Assembly (NCBI RefSeq): GCF_004193775.1
Contig: NC_041010.1
Coordinates: 39,979,562-40,043,561 of the forward strand
Source of the DNA: Glycine soja
Taxonomy: Eukaryota > Streptophyta > Magnoliopsida > Fabales > Fabaceae
Length of the DNA: 64,000 nt
Direction of reading: 5' to 3'
The position numbers and the translations under genes are program-made. Shown in pieces: positions 27,301 to 38,816 of this stretch. How positions within the stretch are numbered: the first letter of the stretch is position 1; each line of letters starts with the position of its first letter. The notes beneath the pieces are model-generated. The model was not told the origin of the DNA and did no database searches. It saw only the letters and a list, made by a program, of their open reading frames with translations.

Positions 27301-27560
27301 TTGAACCGCATGAAATCGGCTATGGAATTGCTCTTCAAGAACTGTTCCGGCGACCCATTTTCATGCGGCGTGGAAACGGAAGAAGAAGAGGCTCTGAGGG
27401 TAGCACTGGGAAGGTGTGCTCTGGGGAACACAAAAAGAGGGGCTCGGTTGGAGGAATGGAAGAAGAATGGTCTGATTCTGGTGGTAGGGGAAGAAGTGGA
27501 AGGAGAATCTGAGAGGAATGAAGATGAAGAAGAGACTATTGAAATTGAAGTTAGCACCAT
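24308..27560 (-). CDS. TraB-family protein, predicted plastid-targeted and membrane-anchored
   Basis: Five exons join in phase: 27560-27204, 27086-27049 (38 bp), 25787-25517, 25260-24974 and 24749-24308, giving 464 residues. The first 60 or so residues are Ser/Thr/Arg-rich and almost free of acidic residues, like a chloroplast transit peptide. TraB signatures are STIHIADEE (residues about 124-132), GERN (334-337) and YGGGHMPDLGRRL (359-371), whose histidines and acidic residues resemble the putative metal site of the TraB/GumN/TIKI fold. A hydrophobic segment (LPMPLVGLLIIGG) lies before the third part, and a C-terminal membrane helix is likely at ALLIFSSVLALDLWFW. The biochemical role of plant members is not established; plastid targeting is inferred. 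The microexon carries half of the first motif. Confidence 0.9.
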
Positions 27561-28034
27561 TTTTGTTTTTCTATGCTATGCAAACACACAGAGAGAGAGA
27601 GAAGAGAGTGTTCTGATAACCATAAAAATTAGGATTTGGTTTTCCAGTCACCGAATACCGACCCTGCTACTTACGTTCGGTTATTGCAGTTACTACCACT
27701 CACCACTTGAGGTTTAATAAAATTTTATTAAGAAAAATATCTTTCTTTTTAGCTTCCATGATTCATCGAGGAAATTGGGGTAAATAGTAAAATTGGTTGA
27801 TGAAAGTAAATACGATGAAGAATTAAAATTTAGTTTCTGTGAAAAATTATAATAAATTATTCCGGTAAATAATTTAATGATAAATTTGTTTCTAAATTTT
27901 ATAATTAAATATCAAAATTGATTTTCCAAAAAATACAACTTATCTTTAAATTAATCATTGAATATGATAAAATGATCTCACAAGTTTAACAATAAGATTA
28001 ATTTATACTTTTTATTCTTAAAATAAATAATGTA

Positions 28035-28215
28035 AGAGGCCTAACTCAATCCCAAAAACTAGCTCAATAGATAAGGATTATTCTTCATTTATATATTATA
28101 ATTTGACTTCATTTTTAAAGGATGTGAGATTTGAGTATTTTTCAATAGGCTCGGACGTTGCTTGATGGGTGACCCTTTTTTTATTGATCTTGAACATGAG
28201 ACTTGACATTTATGG
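28035..28215. repeat. Fragment of a eudicot dispersed repeat
   Basis: The fragment contains GGCCTAACTCAATCCCAAAA followed by CTAGCTCAATAGATAAGGATT, then GGATGTGAGATTTGAG and GGCTCGGACGT. I recognise this order of motifs from an abundant repeat in many eudicot genomes. A reverse-oriented relative lies in NYC1 intron 9. The element class is uncertain. Confidence 0.45.
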
Positions 28216-28506
28216 ACCAATTTATCATCGCATTACACACTTACAAAATAAAGTTGACTATTTAGTTTATAGAACTCAACCAATGATAGCTGCAAAATAA
28301 GTTTATTAATTTCTAATATATTATTTTCAATACATATCATACTTATCTTTAAAATTATATTTATCGTAAAAAAATTAGAAGAGTATTTATTGTAATTTTT
28401 AATCAGTTGATAGTATAATAGAATTTATATTAACTATATGTAAAAAAATTAAACTCTTTTACACAAATATATGAAAAACTAGAAGAGATATATGTTGACG
28501 AAAAGG

Positions 28507-28532
28507 ATATATATATATATATATATATATAT
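28507..28532. repeat. (TA)n microsatellite
   Basis: About 13 AT dinucleotides in intergenic DNA. Confidence 0.9.
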
Positions 28533-28934
28533 GAGGAATATATTGTATAAATTAATAGAAGTTGTGTATAATTAAAAGGGAAAGATATTAAATGAAATTT
28601 TACTACACTTCAAAAAAAAAGTATGGTTTATTAGAAAGTCAATGATTAAAATGTTGGATCTATACAATTTTGATAACTAATTCAAATTTACGCTTACTGA
28701 ATTAACAAGAGTCAAGAAATGAGATGAATAAAATAGTTACCTCGGGAAAATAGTTACTGGTTAGGAAAAAAATGTCATAGGAACTAGGAAGAGGATTTTA
28801 TTCTAAAACATTACTATTTTACAAACTAGTAAAATTTAAAATATTATTTTAATATTTATCTCAATTAAAAAAATCTAAAGACCTTAATTTTGATTATAAA
28901 ATATAACAAATATTTAGATATAAATTATATTTGT

Positions 28935-28962
28935 TATATATATATATATATATATATATATA
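28935..28962. repeat. (TA)n microsatellite
   Basis: About 14 TA dinucleotides, some 280 bp left of the large foldback element. Confidence 0.9.
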
Positions 28963-29238
28963 GATATTTTATAGGTAAATACTTGAAGCCAGGTTCATTT
29001 GATGAATAAAAATCTTACATATTATGATTATTATTTTCAAATATTCATTATGTTTTACTGTAATTATCATCACTATTTTTTCTTTTAGGTACGGTAGTAC
29101 TTCAAATTATCAAATATTTAGTAATGTATAACTTTGTACCGAATTATATTTGATATACTAAACACAATTAAGAACAAATTCAGACTAAGTGGATCAGTTG
29201 GTTTAATTAGACATTTGTCATATCCACTTTCCTTTTTT

Positions 29239-30730
29239 CTAAGTATATTTCCCTTACCAGTATAAATGTTCATTATAGTTAAAATATTCTTATATCATTA
29301 TTTAAGAAAGTGTATTTTAAAATTGATGTTTAATTTTTGTTATTCCAAAAAGTATTTTCTGAAATACAATTATTTAAACATCATTCTGAAATGTATTTTC
29401 CAAAACACATAACTATAGGTTTTGGAAAATGTTTTTTGAAATATAATTTTAATTTTGTATTTTGAAAAGTACTTTTTAGAAGTCAAAAAAATTCTAAAAA
29501 GTATTTTCCAGAATTTAATGAAAAAACACATGTCGTATTTGTTCCAAAATCCAAAAAGATTATTATTTCAGTAAAGTAGCAACAAAACAAGCATTATAAT
29601 GTGTCTATACTTCACCACTTGAACTTGTAATCAAATTACACAACATGTGTCAATCATGTATGGAGATTCAAAACTTGTAAGTATTTTTCCTAGTTTGTAG
29701 CAAGATAATAAATCTATTAGATAACTAAACCAAAAACATGAGGTAGAAAGGAATATTTTGTTGCCATGAAAGTAAAAAATGGAGTGAAACAAAGGAAGGA
29801 TTCTAATGAAAGAAAAAGGAAATGTTTTGTTGTCCTAGAAGGAAGGGGGGGGGGGGGAAGGGGGATTGTGCAATCATTTGAGGGAAAGAAAAAAGTTTGA
29901 GGGTATTGTGAATATGGGTATATAAGTATCCAACAAATAAAGAGAAGAGATGAGAATTAAAGTTGCTATCTGCACGAGCATGAGACTGGGTACAAGTGTT
30001 TTTTTTAAAATGTGGATATGAGGACATTATAGGATCCTATCCATTATCATCATTCCACAAGTCATTAGAAACAAAAGGGAGTTTTATCTTAAACCTTCTT
30101 TCCCTCACACGACTGCACCCTCCCCCCTCCCAACAATGCACTTCTTCTAGGACAACAAAATATTCCCCCTCTTTTTCATTAGAATCCTTCCTTTCTTTCA
30201 CTCCAAATTTTACTTCCATGGCAACAAAACATTCATTTCTTCCTCATTTTCTTGGTTTTACTTATTTGATAAATTTATTATCTTGCTACAAACTAGGAAA
30301 AATGCTTACAAATTTTGAATTTCCATACATGATTTGCACATGTTGTTTAATTTGGTTAGAGGTTCTAGCCGTGGAGTATAGACACATTAGATTGCTTTTT
30401 TTGTTGCTATTTTACTGAAATGATCATCTTTTTGAATTTTGAAACAAATGCAATATTTTTTTCATTAAATTCTAAAATGTACTTTCCTGAAATTTTTTTA
30501 CCACTCGAAAGTACTTTCTAGAACACAAAATTAAAATAGTATTACGGAAAGTATTCTCCAAAACCTATAATTATGTATTCCAAAAAGTACATTCTTAAAT
30601 GATGTTTAAATTTTTGTATTCGAAAAAGACTTTTCAAAATACAACAAATTAAACATTAATTTTGGAATGTACTTTATAGGGGTATTTTGAGTATAGTGAG
30701 TATTTATATTAGTAAGGGGAGTCTACTTAG
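29239..30730. mobile_element. 1.49-kb foldback element with arms of about 640 bp
   Basis: The outer ends are CTAAGTATATTTCCCTTAC on the left and, read in reverse complement, CTAAGTAGACTCCCCTTAC on the right. Complementarity continues inward through paired blocks: AAAAGTACTTT-type motifs, CTAGTTTGTAGCAAGATAAT versus ATTATCTTGCTACAAACTAG, GTTGCCATG versus CATGGCAAC, and TTTTGTTGTCCTAGAAG versus CTTCTAGGACAACAAAA. Both arms run about 29239-29890 and 30093-30730, enclosing some 200 bp of unpaired DNA. A G-run (29846-29860) lies in the left arm. Arms this long suit a non-autonomous Mutator-like or other foldback element. No transposase frame or clear target duplication is seen. Confidence 0.8.
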
Positions 30731-32339
30731 AAAAAAAAAAGAGAATTGAATATAACAAAGCCTTTAATTATTGGTATCCATGAGAAAGCAAAATACTCTG
30801 TTATGTTTTCATAGATCCCACTCTTTTGTGACAATTTTTTTAACAATCGCTGACTCTCTTTTATATCATCTTTGTTTGAAAAGTATTGGAGGATCAGTTT
30901 TTGTTAATATTTTTTTTCAGTAATGGTGTTTTTTAGATAAATAAGTGGTTGTTCTTATCACTTAATAGCACTCACCTAGTCACCTTTATATTCAGTCAAA
31001 TAAAATCTTTGACAATGTAACGTTGCTGTTTTTTGTTTTCCTTAACCTTTGTCTTGCTGTTTTTGTTTATATTTTGTTTTCCATTGTTGGTTTTTCTTCC
31101 GGGAAAGAAACTCTTTGTTTAAAGCAAATTTTTCTAAGTGTTTGTTATTTAATGGCTTGCACGTAATGTTCTGGATTTACACTTTTTCCTGGAATTTTGT
31201 TAATGGGAACAACAAGTTGATTTTGCTTGTTTAGATATTGTGCTTACTTTTCAAGACACAACAAGTTTTGGTGAAGAATCAGGTAAAGAATGTTTAGTCT
31301 TATTGCTTGAATTCCATAATCTTTTTCAAAACATTAATTCATCCCGTAATTGCAAATTTTGCCCGATGACAAAGTAGTTGAGTCTTCACGGATATGTTTA
31401 AAATTTAAATATATAACAAGTTGAAAGATGAGTTATTAAGGTGGGCTGGTTTGTGATTTTTATTAAGGGGAATTTTTTTTTAAATTGAAATATATGCTTA
31501 TAATAAGCTAAATTCGAATTTTCATTGAATAAAAACATTGAAAAAATTATTTTCTATCTTAAATCAATTTAACTTGTGACCTACACATGAAAATATAGAA
31601 AATTAATCTTTGTGAGCAAATTTTGTGATAACAATAACCTTTCTCATAGAAAATCGTTTATTAAAAACCTATTTTAATATTCGAACACCATAATGACCAA
31701 AAGCTTGAAAAACTCGATATTCAACAAATATGAACGTGAGATCCAATGGTCATTCAGAATCATACATAGGCTCAAAAGTGAACCTTCAAAAAATAAAAAG
31801 AGGCATAACAATTATCAAATCATTAATGGTTAATAATAATGAGAATATTTTGGGACAGCCACAAATAAAGATTTCGTTACTCCCCAACATCAATGAATAA
31901 TAGCATACAATGAAAACGATAAAATGAAAGGCAGATAAACAATGATATATATAACTACTTAAACATTATAAACACTCATTTCATTTGACACCTCATTTCT
32001 CCCTCCCTCTCTCTCTCTCTCTCTCTCTCTTCTTTATAACATCATGTCACTCATCAAATTATCTCTCTTCTATTTCTCTCTCTCAAGGTATAGATTTGCA
32101 TTAGGTGTCTACAAATCATTATTCAGATAAAAAAAAAGTGCATGAATAAAGCCTATATATAACATTATCGATTACAAAATACACGGAAAAATTTTCCCAA
32201 AAGAATCGACCTATTGTAGCAAACTTATTCATGACATGCTCATTGTGCAGATGTAAAACCTGTGTATCCAATGGTGAAAATTGAGGTAAGTTGAAATGAA
32301 TCTTGTCTCCAAAATATCTACTAGATTGCCAAAGAATGA
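30731..32339. other. Intergenic spacer and 3' flank of the AAA+ gene
   Basis: AT-rich DNA with no identifiable gene. T-rich sequence at 30990-31300 has an intron-like texture but no coding exon. The last 200-300 bp are probably the 3' untranslated region of the minus-strand AAA+ gene. Confidence 0.5.
32007..32030. repeat. (CT)n microsatellite
   Basis: Twelve CT dinucleotides, about 310 bp past the AAA+ gene stop codon on its 3' side. Confidence 0.9.
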
Positions 32340-35300
32340 TTACTGTGTTAATAACTGAAGGCCTGCTTCTAAATCTACCAATGTGATGGTAAGAAGTTCT
32401 TCTGTATCCATACAGTCAAAGCTTAGCCTTAGGTCCAAATTTTCTCTAGCATTGACCAACATGGTATCTACCAAACCTCCATTTGTCTCTTGGCGCTGCT
32501 TTTCTGTTGTTTCCCTCTCTATCAATGCTGCTAAGGATTTTATACTGCAATCGGTATGCAACTTAAATCCATATAGCAAACTATCTTCTGCTAAATTATT
32601 CATCTTAATGTGAAGGATTTGTGCTAGTTCTTCTGAGTTGAAATCATTAAATTGAAAAAACTTGGTCACACGTCTACAGAAACCTTCGTTAGAAGTGATT
32701 ACTCGCTTCATTGGCTTGCTGTAGCCAGCAAATATTACGACAATCTTTCCACTGTCCATGACAGACATAATCTCCTCTAAGGCTTCCAACCCGTAGTCCT
32801 TATCATCGGACTTTTGCATTGGTATCAATCTATAAGCTTCATCAACAAAAAGAATTCCCCCCTCTGCTTCCTTGATCTGTAGGCAGTGTTTGAAGTTTGA
32901 ACTCGTTAAGCAACACAAAAAATTTGGTTTCTGTAATAGGCGAAGGATTTCAAAGTCAATAACATACCTTCCTCCTGGTTTTTGGACCAGTGTGACCAAC
33001 AAACTCACCGACTAAATCGGTCCGCTGTACTTCTGTCACTTTATCAGTAGGTAGAATTCCCACCGTATGGAGTAATTTTCCAAGAATCCGTGCTACCATA
33101 GTTTTACCTATTAAATACACAAGTCAAATATAAATTAATTTCAGAACTAAATACGATTCCAGTATACCAATTAGGTGTTCATGGAAATGTGTATATACAA
33201 TCCAAAGATCAAGCCAAGATGCTCAGACAGAAACATGACAATTCAATAAAAATAGTATAACATGGAATGGTGAATGGAGGCAATGAAATTAACTGCACAA
33301 TAAGATATCTTTCCAATATTGATTGCAAGATAGTATAAATGAGATATTCTAAAACAATCAATCATTAATATGAGCAAGATATTCTAAAAACCTGTTCCAG
33401 GGTTGCCAAGAAAGGCCATATGAGGTGGTCTTCTCCTTCCAACATGCAGACCAAGAGATCTACGTTTCTCATCCAAAAGCATGCCCTTTGCCCACTTGCG
33501 TAGTTGTACTTTTAGATCATTAAGACCCACAATATTTGATAGTTGCTTCTCAAGCTCATCCATTTTAGCTTTGGTTTCACTGCATGCCTCAATGGCTCGC
33601 TGCTTCCTTTGCTCTTCAAGATGCCAAAGTAATAGTTCCCTAAGTTTCTCAGTTCCAGGGCCTTGGGATAGATGATTTAAAGGAGTCATTCCCTCCTGCA
33701 ATTCATAGTCTTGAGCATCTATGACAATTTCACCGAAAATGTTAAAATAACAGGAAAAAAAACAGGAAATTAAGTTCATTACATCATCCTTAGCACTGCA
33801 ATCAGCATTGTACTCAAGCAATGTTTTCACAGTTAAGAACTCTTCTGCTCGTAGTGAGTACCAAACAGCAAGATGTAAAGGTGTCATACCGTTCTGCAAG
33901 AAAAAGTTGGGAACAAACTTTTATATGCATTATAAAACAATAAAAACAATTCTTGCTAGATTTAAACAAGATTAAATGAAAGATGAAATGACAAAAATAA
34001 TCACATTTGCTCTGGCTTCAACAATAGCACCACGAGCAAGAAGCAATTGTGCGGCTTTATTGCACCCATTCTTAGCTGCCATGTGCAATGGAGTTTCTCC
34101 ATACTGCAATAGTATACAAAGAAACCTTTTCAGAATTACAAGACAATAACTGGAAGTCTAGATTATACATATTTATATTCAAAGAATAACTTCAGTAAAA
34201 AATGGACGTTGTACCCACCATATTCTTGGCCTCCATCTCAACCTTATCTGCCCCTTGCCAATCAAGAAGAAATTTAACTATCTCAGTCCTATTGTGACCA
34301 GCAGAGACATGAAGTGGTGTCTGTGCCATCTGCATTTATAACAGATGAGATCCTCAGCCTCAGGCACATAAAATTTATGAGGATCATATGAAATCCTAAT
34401 CCTATAAAGTAAGAAATCAAAATACCAGTACATAGACAAGCCAAGCAAAAAAGCTTACTAATGCCTGCATACACCCCACCCTTTTTAAAACCTTAAAACT
34501 TGAATCCCAAAAGGAAGCAACCAAAGAAATAAATAGTCGATAACACCCTCCTATCCCTTTATACATTGGCCATATCTGTCACATAAACCCCAAGATGAAA
34601 ACCCAACAAATAATCAGCAAAGAGAAGCCACAAAATAGTCCTACCCCATGACAAGTCTAAACATATATAGTCTTCCCCTCGAAAACCAATCCAATTCCTC
34701 TTTAACCAAAATACACCAAAAAATGTCATGAAAAACAATTGCCAATAAGCTGTAACCCCCTGATCAATCTCCGTTATACATTCCTAGCATATTTAACACC
34801 CAAGGCACCATGCTTGTCTCACATTTGTCCTCCAATTCCTAATGTAGCTGACATATTGAACAAAAACGGCACTAGTATAGCAAAAAAAAGAGGATCAAAT
34901 CAAACTAGTGTCCTACAGTCAAGGTAATCCCAATATGACATAGATATCCTTTTCCTACCACCCCACTAAGTGTACTATTTCATAAGATCGCAAACCTTTT
35001 TTTATCAGCGAATGTTAATTGTTAGTTTGTTAATTTTAGTTAACAGGAGGGATAGAACCGTGACCTTTCCCTCCTTCTCCTCTTTCTTAACCACCCAAAC
35101 AACCTTATATCTCCTAAGATCACAAACCCACCACTTAATCATACAAGGAAAAAAATTACACCTGGCTGCTAAAGTCACCATCATGAGTCAAAACCAAGTA
35201 GATCTGAAACCTATGCACATAATTCCAAACCTCCCAATTCACACACAAAAAAAGTGAGAACTGAAAATGGCATTACCCCATCAACAAAAGCAGACTTTTT

Positions 35301-35556
35301 CACTCACAACATCACAAAGATCTAATTTTTCGAAGTTTTTCATAAGGAAAAAGAAAAGAGAACATTTTGGGGATGCCCAGTTGGTGGAAATGGGGGATCT
35401 TACAACAGGGTTTCTCTCGTTGAGAAGAGAAGGGTTGTCTCGAAGTAGTCTCTGGAGTCCAACGAGGTCGCCGGAGAGGGCGCAGCCATGGATAGTGGCT
35501 GCCTTGGCAGGTCTTGAGCGTTGATCCTGAGACCTGTTGTTGTTGATGTTGTTCAT
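32340..35556 (-). CDS. Ankyrin-repeat protein with CbxX/CfqX-type AAA+ ATPase
   Basis: Seven exons join in phase: 35556-35404, 34329-34219, 34103-34005, 33893-33783, 33695-33392, 33107-32968 and 32876-32340, giving 484 residues. Residues about 20-165 hold ankyrin repeats (TPLHVSAGHNRTEIVKFLL, TPLHMAAKNGCNKAAQLLL, MTPLHLAVWYS, MTPLNHL), roughly one per exon. The AAA+ module follows: Walker A GNPGTGKT at 255-262, split by an intron inside the second last Gly; GPKTRRKI; Walker B ILFVDEAY with D318 and E319; sensor VVIFAGY; arginine-rich EGFCRRV. The ATPase is related to CbbX/CfxQ, the rubisco activase of red-type rubisco, but plant ankyrin fusions have no proven client. The start is the ATG at 35556; the frame continues upstream only via TTG. 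The exon 5 donor (GTTTTT) is weak. Confidence 0.93.
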
Positions 35557-35599
35557 GCTGCTGAATTCAATTACCAAAGGAAAGAAGAGCGAAAGAAAG

Positions 35600-38544
35600 G
35601 AAAAAAAAAAAAAAAAAGGTTAACGATTGAAGAGAGAGAAAGAGAAAGCGTTTGTTTTGGGTTGTGTGAATTTATTTTCAGCTAAATATTCGCCTTTGAG
35701 TCTTTGGCGTTCCTCGATCCTCTGCCAATCTTCCTTCCTTTTTCCTTTTATCTTCCTTTCTCTTTTTCTCTGTCTACTCGTTAATCTAAATTTTCCTTCC
35801 CTAAAAATTAGTAATTATTTGCCTTTTAATATATTTTTTAAATGATTTATTGCAATTTAAAATAACTTTTTTAATTAGACACTTTACAAGTAGTGTATCA
35901 GTCAAAATCACCACCTCCTCACACAACCTTAATCAGACGTCCTTGACCACACGATCTTAATGGACAACGTGGAATGGAGATCAAAGAGGTTACTCCCTCC
36001 TTATAAGCACTAGGCAGACACCAATAAACTAAGTTATATTCTATCCACAAAATACAAACTTCAAACAAATAATGATTTTACTATTTGTGTCTATTTTCAG
36101 GTATCTTCCTCCACACTGGGAAAAAAAATTAACATTTAACAAATTGGACTAGTGAAGAACTAAGTAGGAACAGATACACATGTTAGATTGAGATACGCGT
36201 TTAGATACACGTTTACCAAAAAAAGACACTAAAAAATAATTTGAAACAAATAAAACCCAGTTTTTCTGAATGTTTAATTAATATAGTTACGTTGTGTTAT
36301 TCAAATTTTAAATTGTTGATTTAGCTAGAATGATCTTGTATTAGTAATATTCAAAATAGTTTATTTATAAAACTTTTGGGGGAAATAACTAAAACAAAAA
36401 GTCACATTCAAGCATTTCCTTAATCTCAATCATTGAGATAATTAACTCTTATCGAATTTTGTATTCACTAGTAATTTGTTATCCTTCCTTTTGCTTAATT
36501 GGTTGAAGTAGCTTCAATAATTGACATTGCATTGCAATATTTGTTGACAAAAAAAAGGAAAAAAGAAAGGATTATGGCATTTCACGAATGTCCAATGTCC
36601 ATTGTAATTTGAAACAAAAGATGCCAATGAGTTGTAAAGAAGACGGAGCATGAGTTGTTTTAGGTTTTTTTTTATGTATGTTAACATTAAATAATTATGT
36701 TTTGAAATCATTATGAAATAAGTAGTTAGACTTATTTTATTTTTAACCTGAGGAAGGATCCCAACACCTCCAATGACCAAAACTTAATATGCACTCTGAG
36801 CATTTTAGAGCATATTAAATTATTATTTTTATTTTTAAAAAACTTTGAAGATGAATTAGTTGTATAAAATACCCATGTCAAAACTTAAAAAACTCTTAAT
36901 GTCAATTAGACTTGTTCCAAGAACAAAATAATTTTTTTAAAAAAACTTAGCCTAAGAAACTTGTAAAACATCTTCCATTGAAGATGACCTAAGTAGGACC
37001 TAAAGCTACCCCACGTACATAAAATCCACCTAAGTATGGGACCATGAGGGAGGAAGATACAAGCATGTTGCTAGAACAATACTAGTTGAATCTCTACATT
37101 TTTCTCGTGCATACTTGTGTTTGATAGAATGGAATAAAATTAAATGAAAGTTAATTGAGATAAAAAAAATTTAAATTAAGGTAGAATATAGTTTCATCTC
37201 ATTTTATTCTCCATTTCATTATTTTTCAGTTATCTTTCACCAAAAGAAGAGTTAATCACTAACTTATAGTAATTATATATTTTATAATTTCCCAAAATTG
37301 TATTACAAATTTTTTTTCTCACACAATTTACTTCCCATTTAAAAAAATTACTACAAATTTTGCCTCTTCGTTAGTTAAATATTGTTTGTCATTAGTCAAC
37401 GAACTTTTATTTCATTAATGTGACACTCTAATGCCACCATAACAAAACACATTAAGAATAAAATTCCTGAAATTTTGAAAATGAGACAAAATATGCGGGA
37501 AAAAAAGTTTAAATAAATTGTTGCTTTATCTAGATCCTCTACCTACTTTGTCTTCAATATTAACGATGACAAAAAAATTACTCCAGAGACACATCTATTT
37601 TTATTGATTATATTGGATCCTAAACATAACACTACTTTTATATTAAAATAAAATAAAAATATGAAATCTTATACTATTTTTAAATTATTTTTACCTAATT
37701 AATAAAAAAACTTAACTCGGGAAGCTAACCCGTGCGGCGTGCCGACCTGTTGCGAGTCTGTTTTTGATAGGCTGAAATAAGGCTAACCACACATGTAAAT
37801 GGGTTGGGTTTGATATTCTTGGCCTAACCTGCCTCAAAATGGTTACACGGGCCTATCGATTAGCCTAACTCATTTTATCACTCATATTATTAATAAATAA
37901 AATAACGTGACAATAGAACGATTATTTTTTTAGGTAAACAGTGAAATTGGTTTACTTTCCAAAAGTGTGATAGGATGATAGGAGATTAATTTTTCATGTA
38001 TTTTACATATTTAATAACTAAATTTAAATTTATTATCTTTCTAAAATCAATTTGTACAACGTTTCATACATTTAGAGATAAATTTAATTATTTATATTAA
38101 ATTTTGTTATAAAATAAAGTTTTATTGAATTAGACTGTGATAATTCATCTGTATATGTCTTAAGACTCAAATAATGTTTATAAAAAAAATAAATTATCCA
38201 CTAATAAAATTATTACATTCACAACAAAAATAAAACTTACATTATTTTGAAATATGAGTACCTTTGTTATGGACAATTTTTATTCGTCAATAGAATGATT
38301 TTTTATTAGATACTTCATGCTTGTATATAAAAAAGGTTTCACAATCTAAGTATAATAAATAATAATACAAATTCTAGAAGCTAAATTCCTTAAACAAAAT
38401 AAAGTTATACAAACAAGATTTGTTTTTGCTAGAAAATATAATACAAATTATTCAGTTTCCTTTCTGACTCTAAGATAAATTCGAAAAGGGTTGATAAATC
38501 TCAAGCAAGAAAGGAAAAAGTGAGGTGGCCGCAGACCCACAAAG
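35600..38544. other. Divergent spacer between the AAA+ gene and NYC1
   Basis: The left end is the 5' leader/promoter of the minus-strand AAA+ gene, with an A-run and a GA-rich stretch at 35600-35650. The right end is the NYC1 promoter. The middle is AT-rich and holds a diverged MITE (36804-36993). I see no gene. Confidence 0.6.
36804..36993. mobile_element. Diverged MITE related to the element at 22994
   Basis: The left end has TTTAGAGCATATT. The right end, TAGCCTAAGAAACTTG followed by CCATTGAAGATGACCTAAG, resembles the right end of the MITE at 22994-23302 (TAGCCTAAGAAATCATGG then CCATTGGAGATGCTCTTAG). It is shorter and its inverted ends are degraded, so it is an older or truncated copy. Confidence 0.45.
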
Positions 38545-38589
38545 CCACGTGTCTTTAACCTATGAAGATTAGGTTGCTTCAACGTGTGG
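38545..38589 (+). promoter_or_regulatory. G-box and second ACGTG element in the NYC1 promoter
   Basis: CCACGTGTC at 38545-38553 contains a perfect CACGTG G-box that also matches the ABA-response element core. A second ACGTGTGG lies at 38582-38589, 36 bp further on. Both are about 230-270 bp upstream of the NYC1 start codon. In Arabidopsis, ABA-response bZIP factors (ABI5, EEL, ABFs) are reported to act on NYC1 through such sites. Function here is inferred. Confidence 0.55.
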
Positions 38590-38816
38590 TCATCACACTC
38601 TACTATGTTCCTTGTTACGTATCTAGTTACACATCCCTTAGATCAAGCTTCATCTGGATATTTTTTTTCCACCAGAAAATTACAAAAACGTAACTTTCAG
38701 TGTTCACCAAAAAGATAACAATAAATAAAGCAACAACAAGCCATCTCAAATTGAACAGTTTTCAGTCACCAAACATTTTTTTTCCATGAACTTTGCATCT
38801 TTCTATCATCACATCC

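Larger units (their letters stand above)
27582..29238. other. TraB promoter side and AT-rich spacer
   Basis: The first 140 bp are the TraB 5' leader and promoter, with a GA-repeat run near 27590-27606. Beyond it the DNA is AT-rich and holds two TA microsatellites (listed separately) and one dispersed-repeat fragment at about 28035-28215. No gene is visible. Confidence 0.6.

Noticed and set aside
29803..30418. Frames of 60-140 codons on both strands inside the foldback element
   Set aside because: They mirror one another because the arms are inverted copies. None has a domain or a consistent codon pattern.
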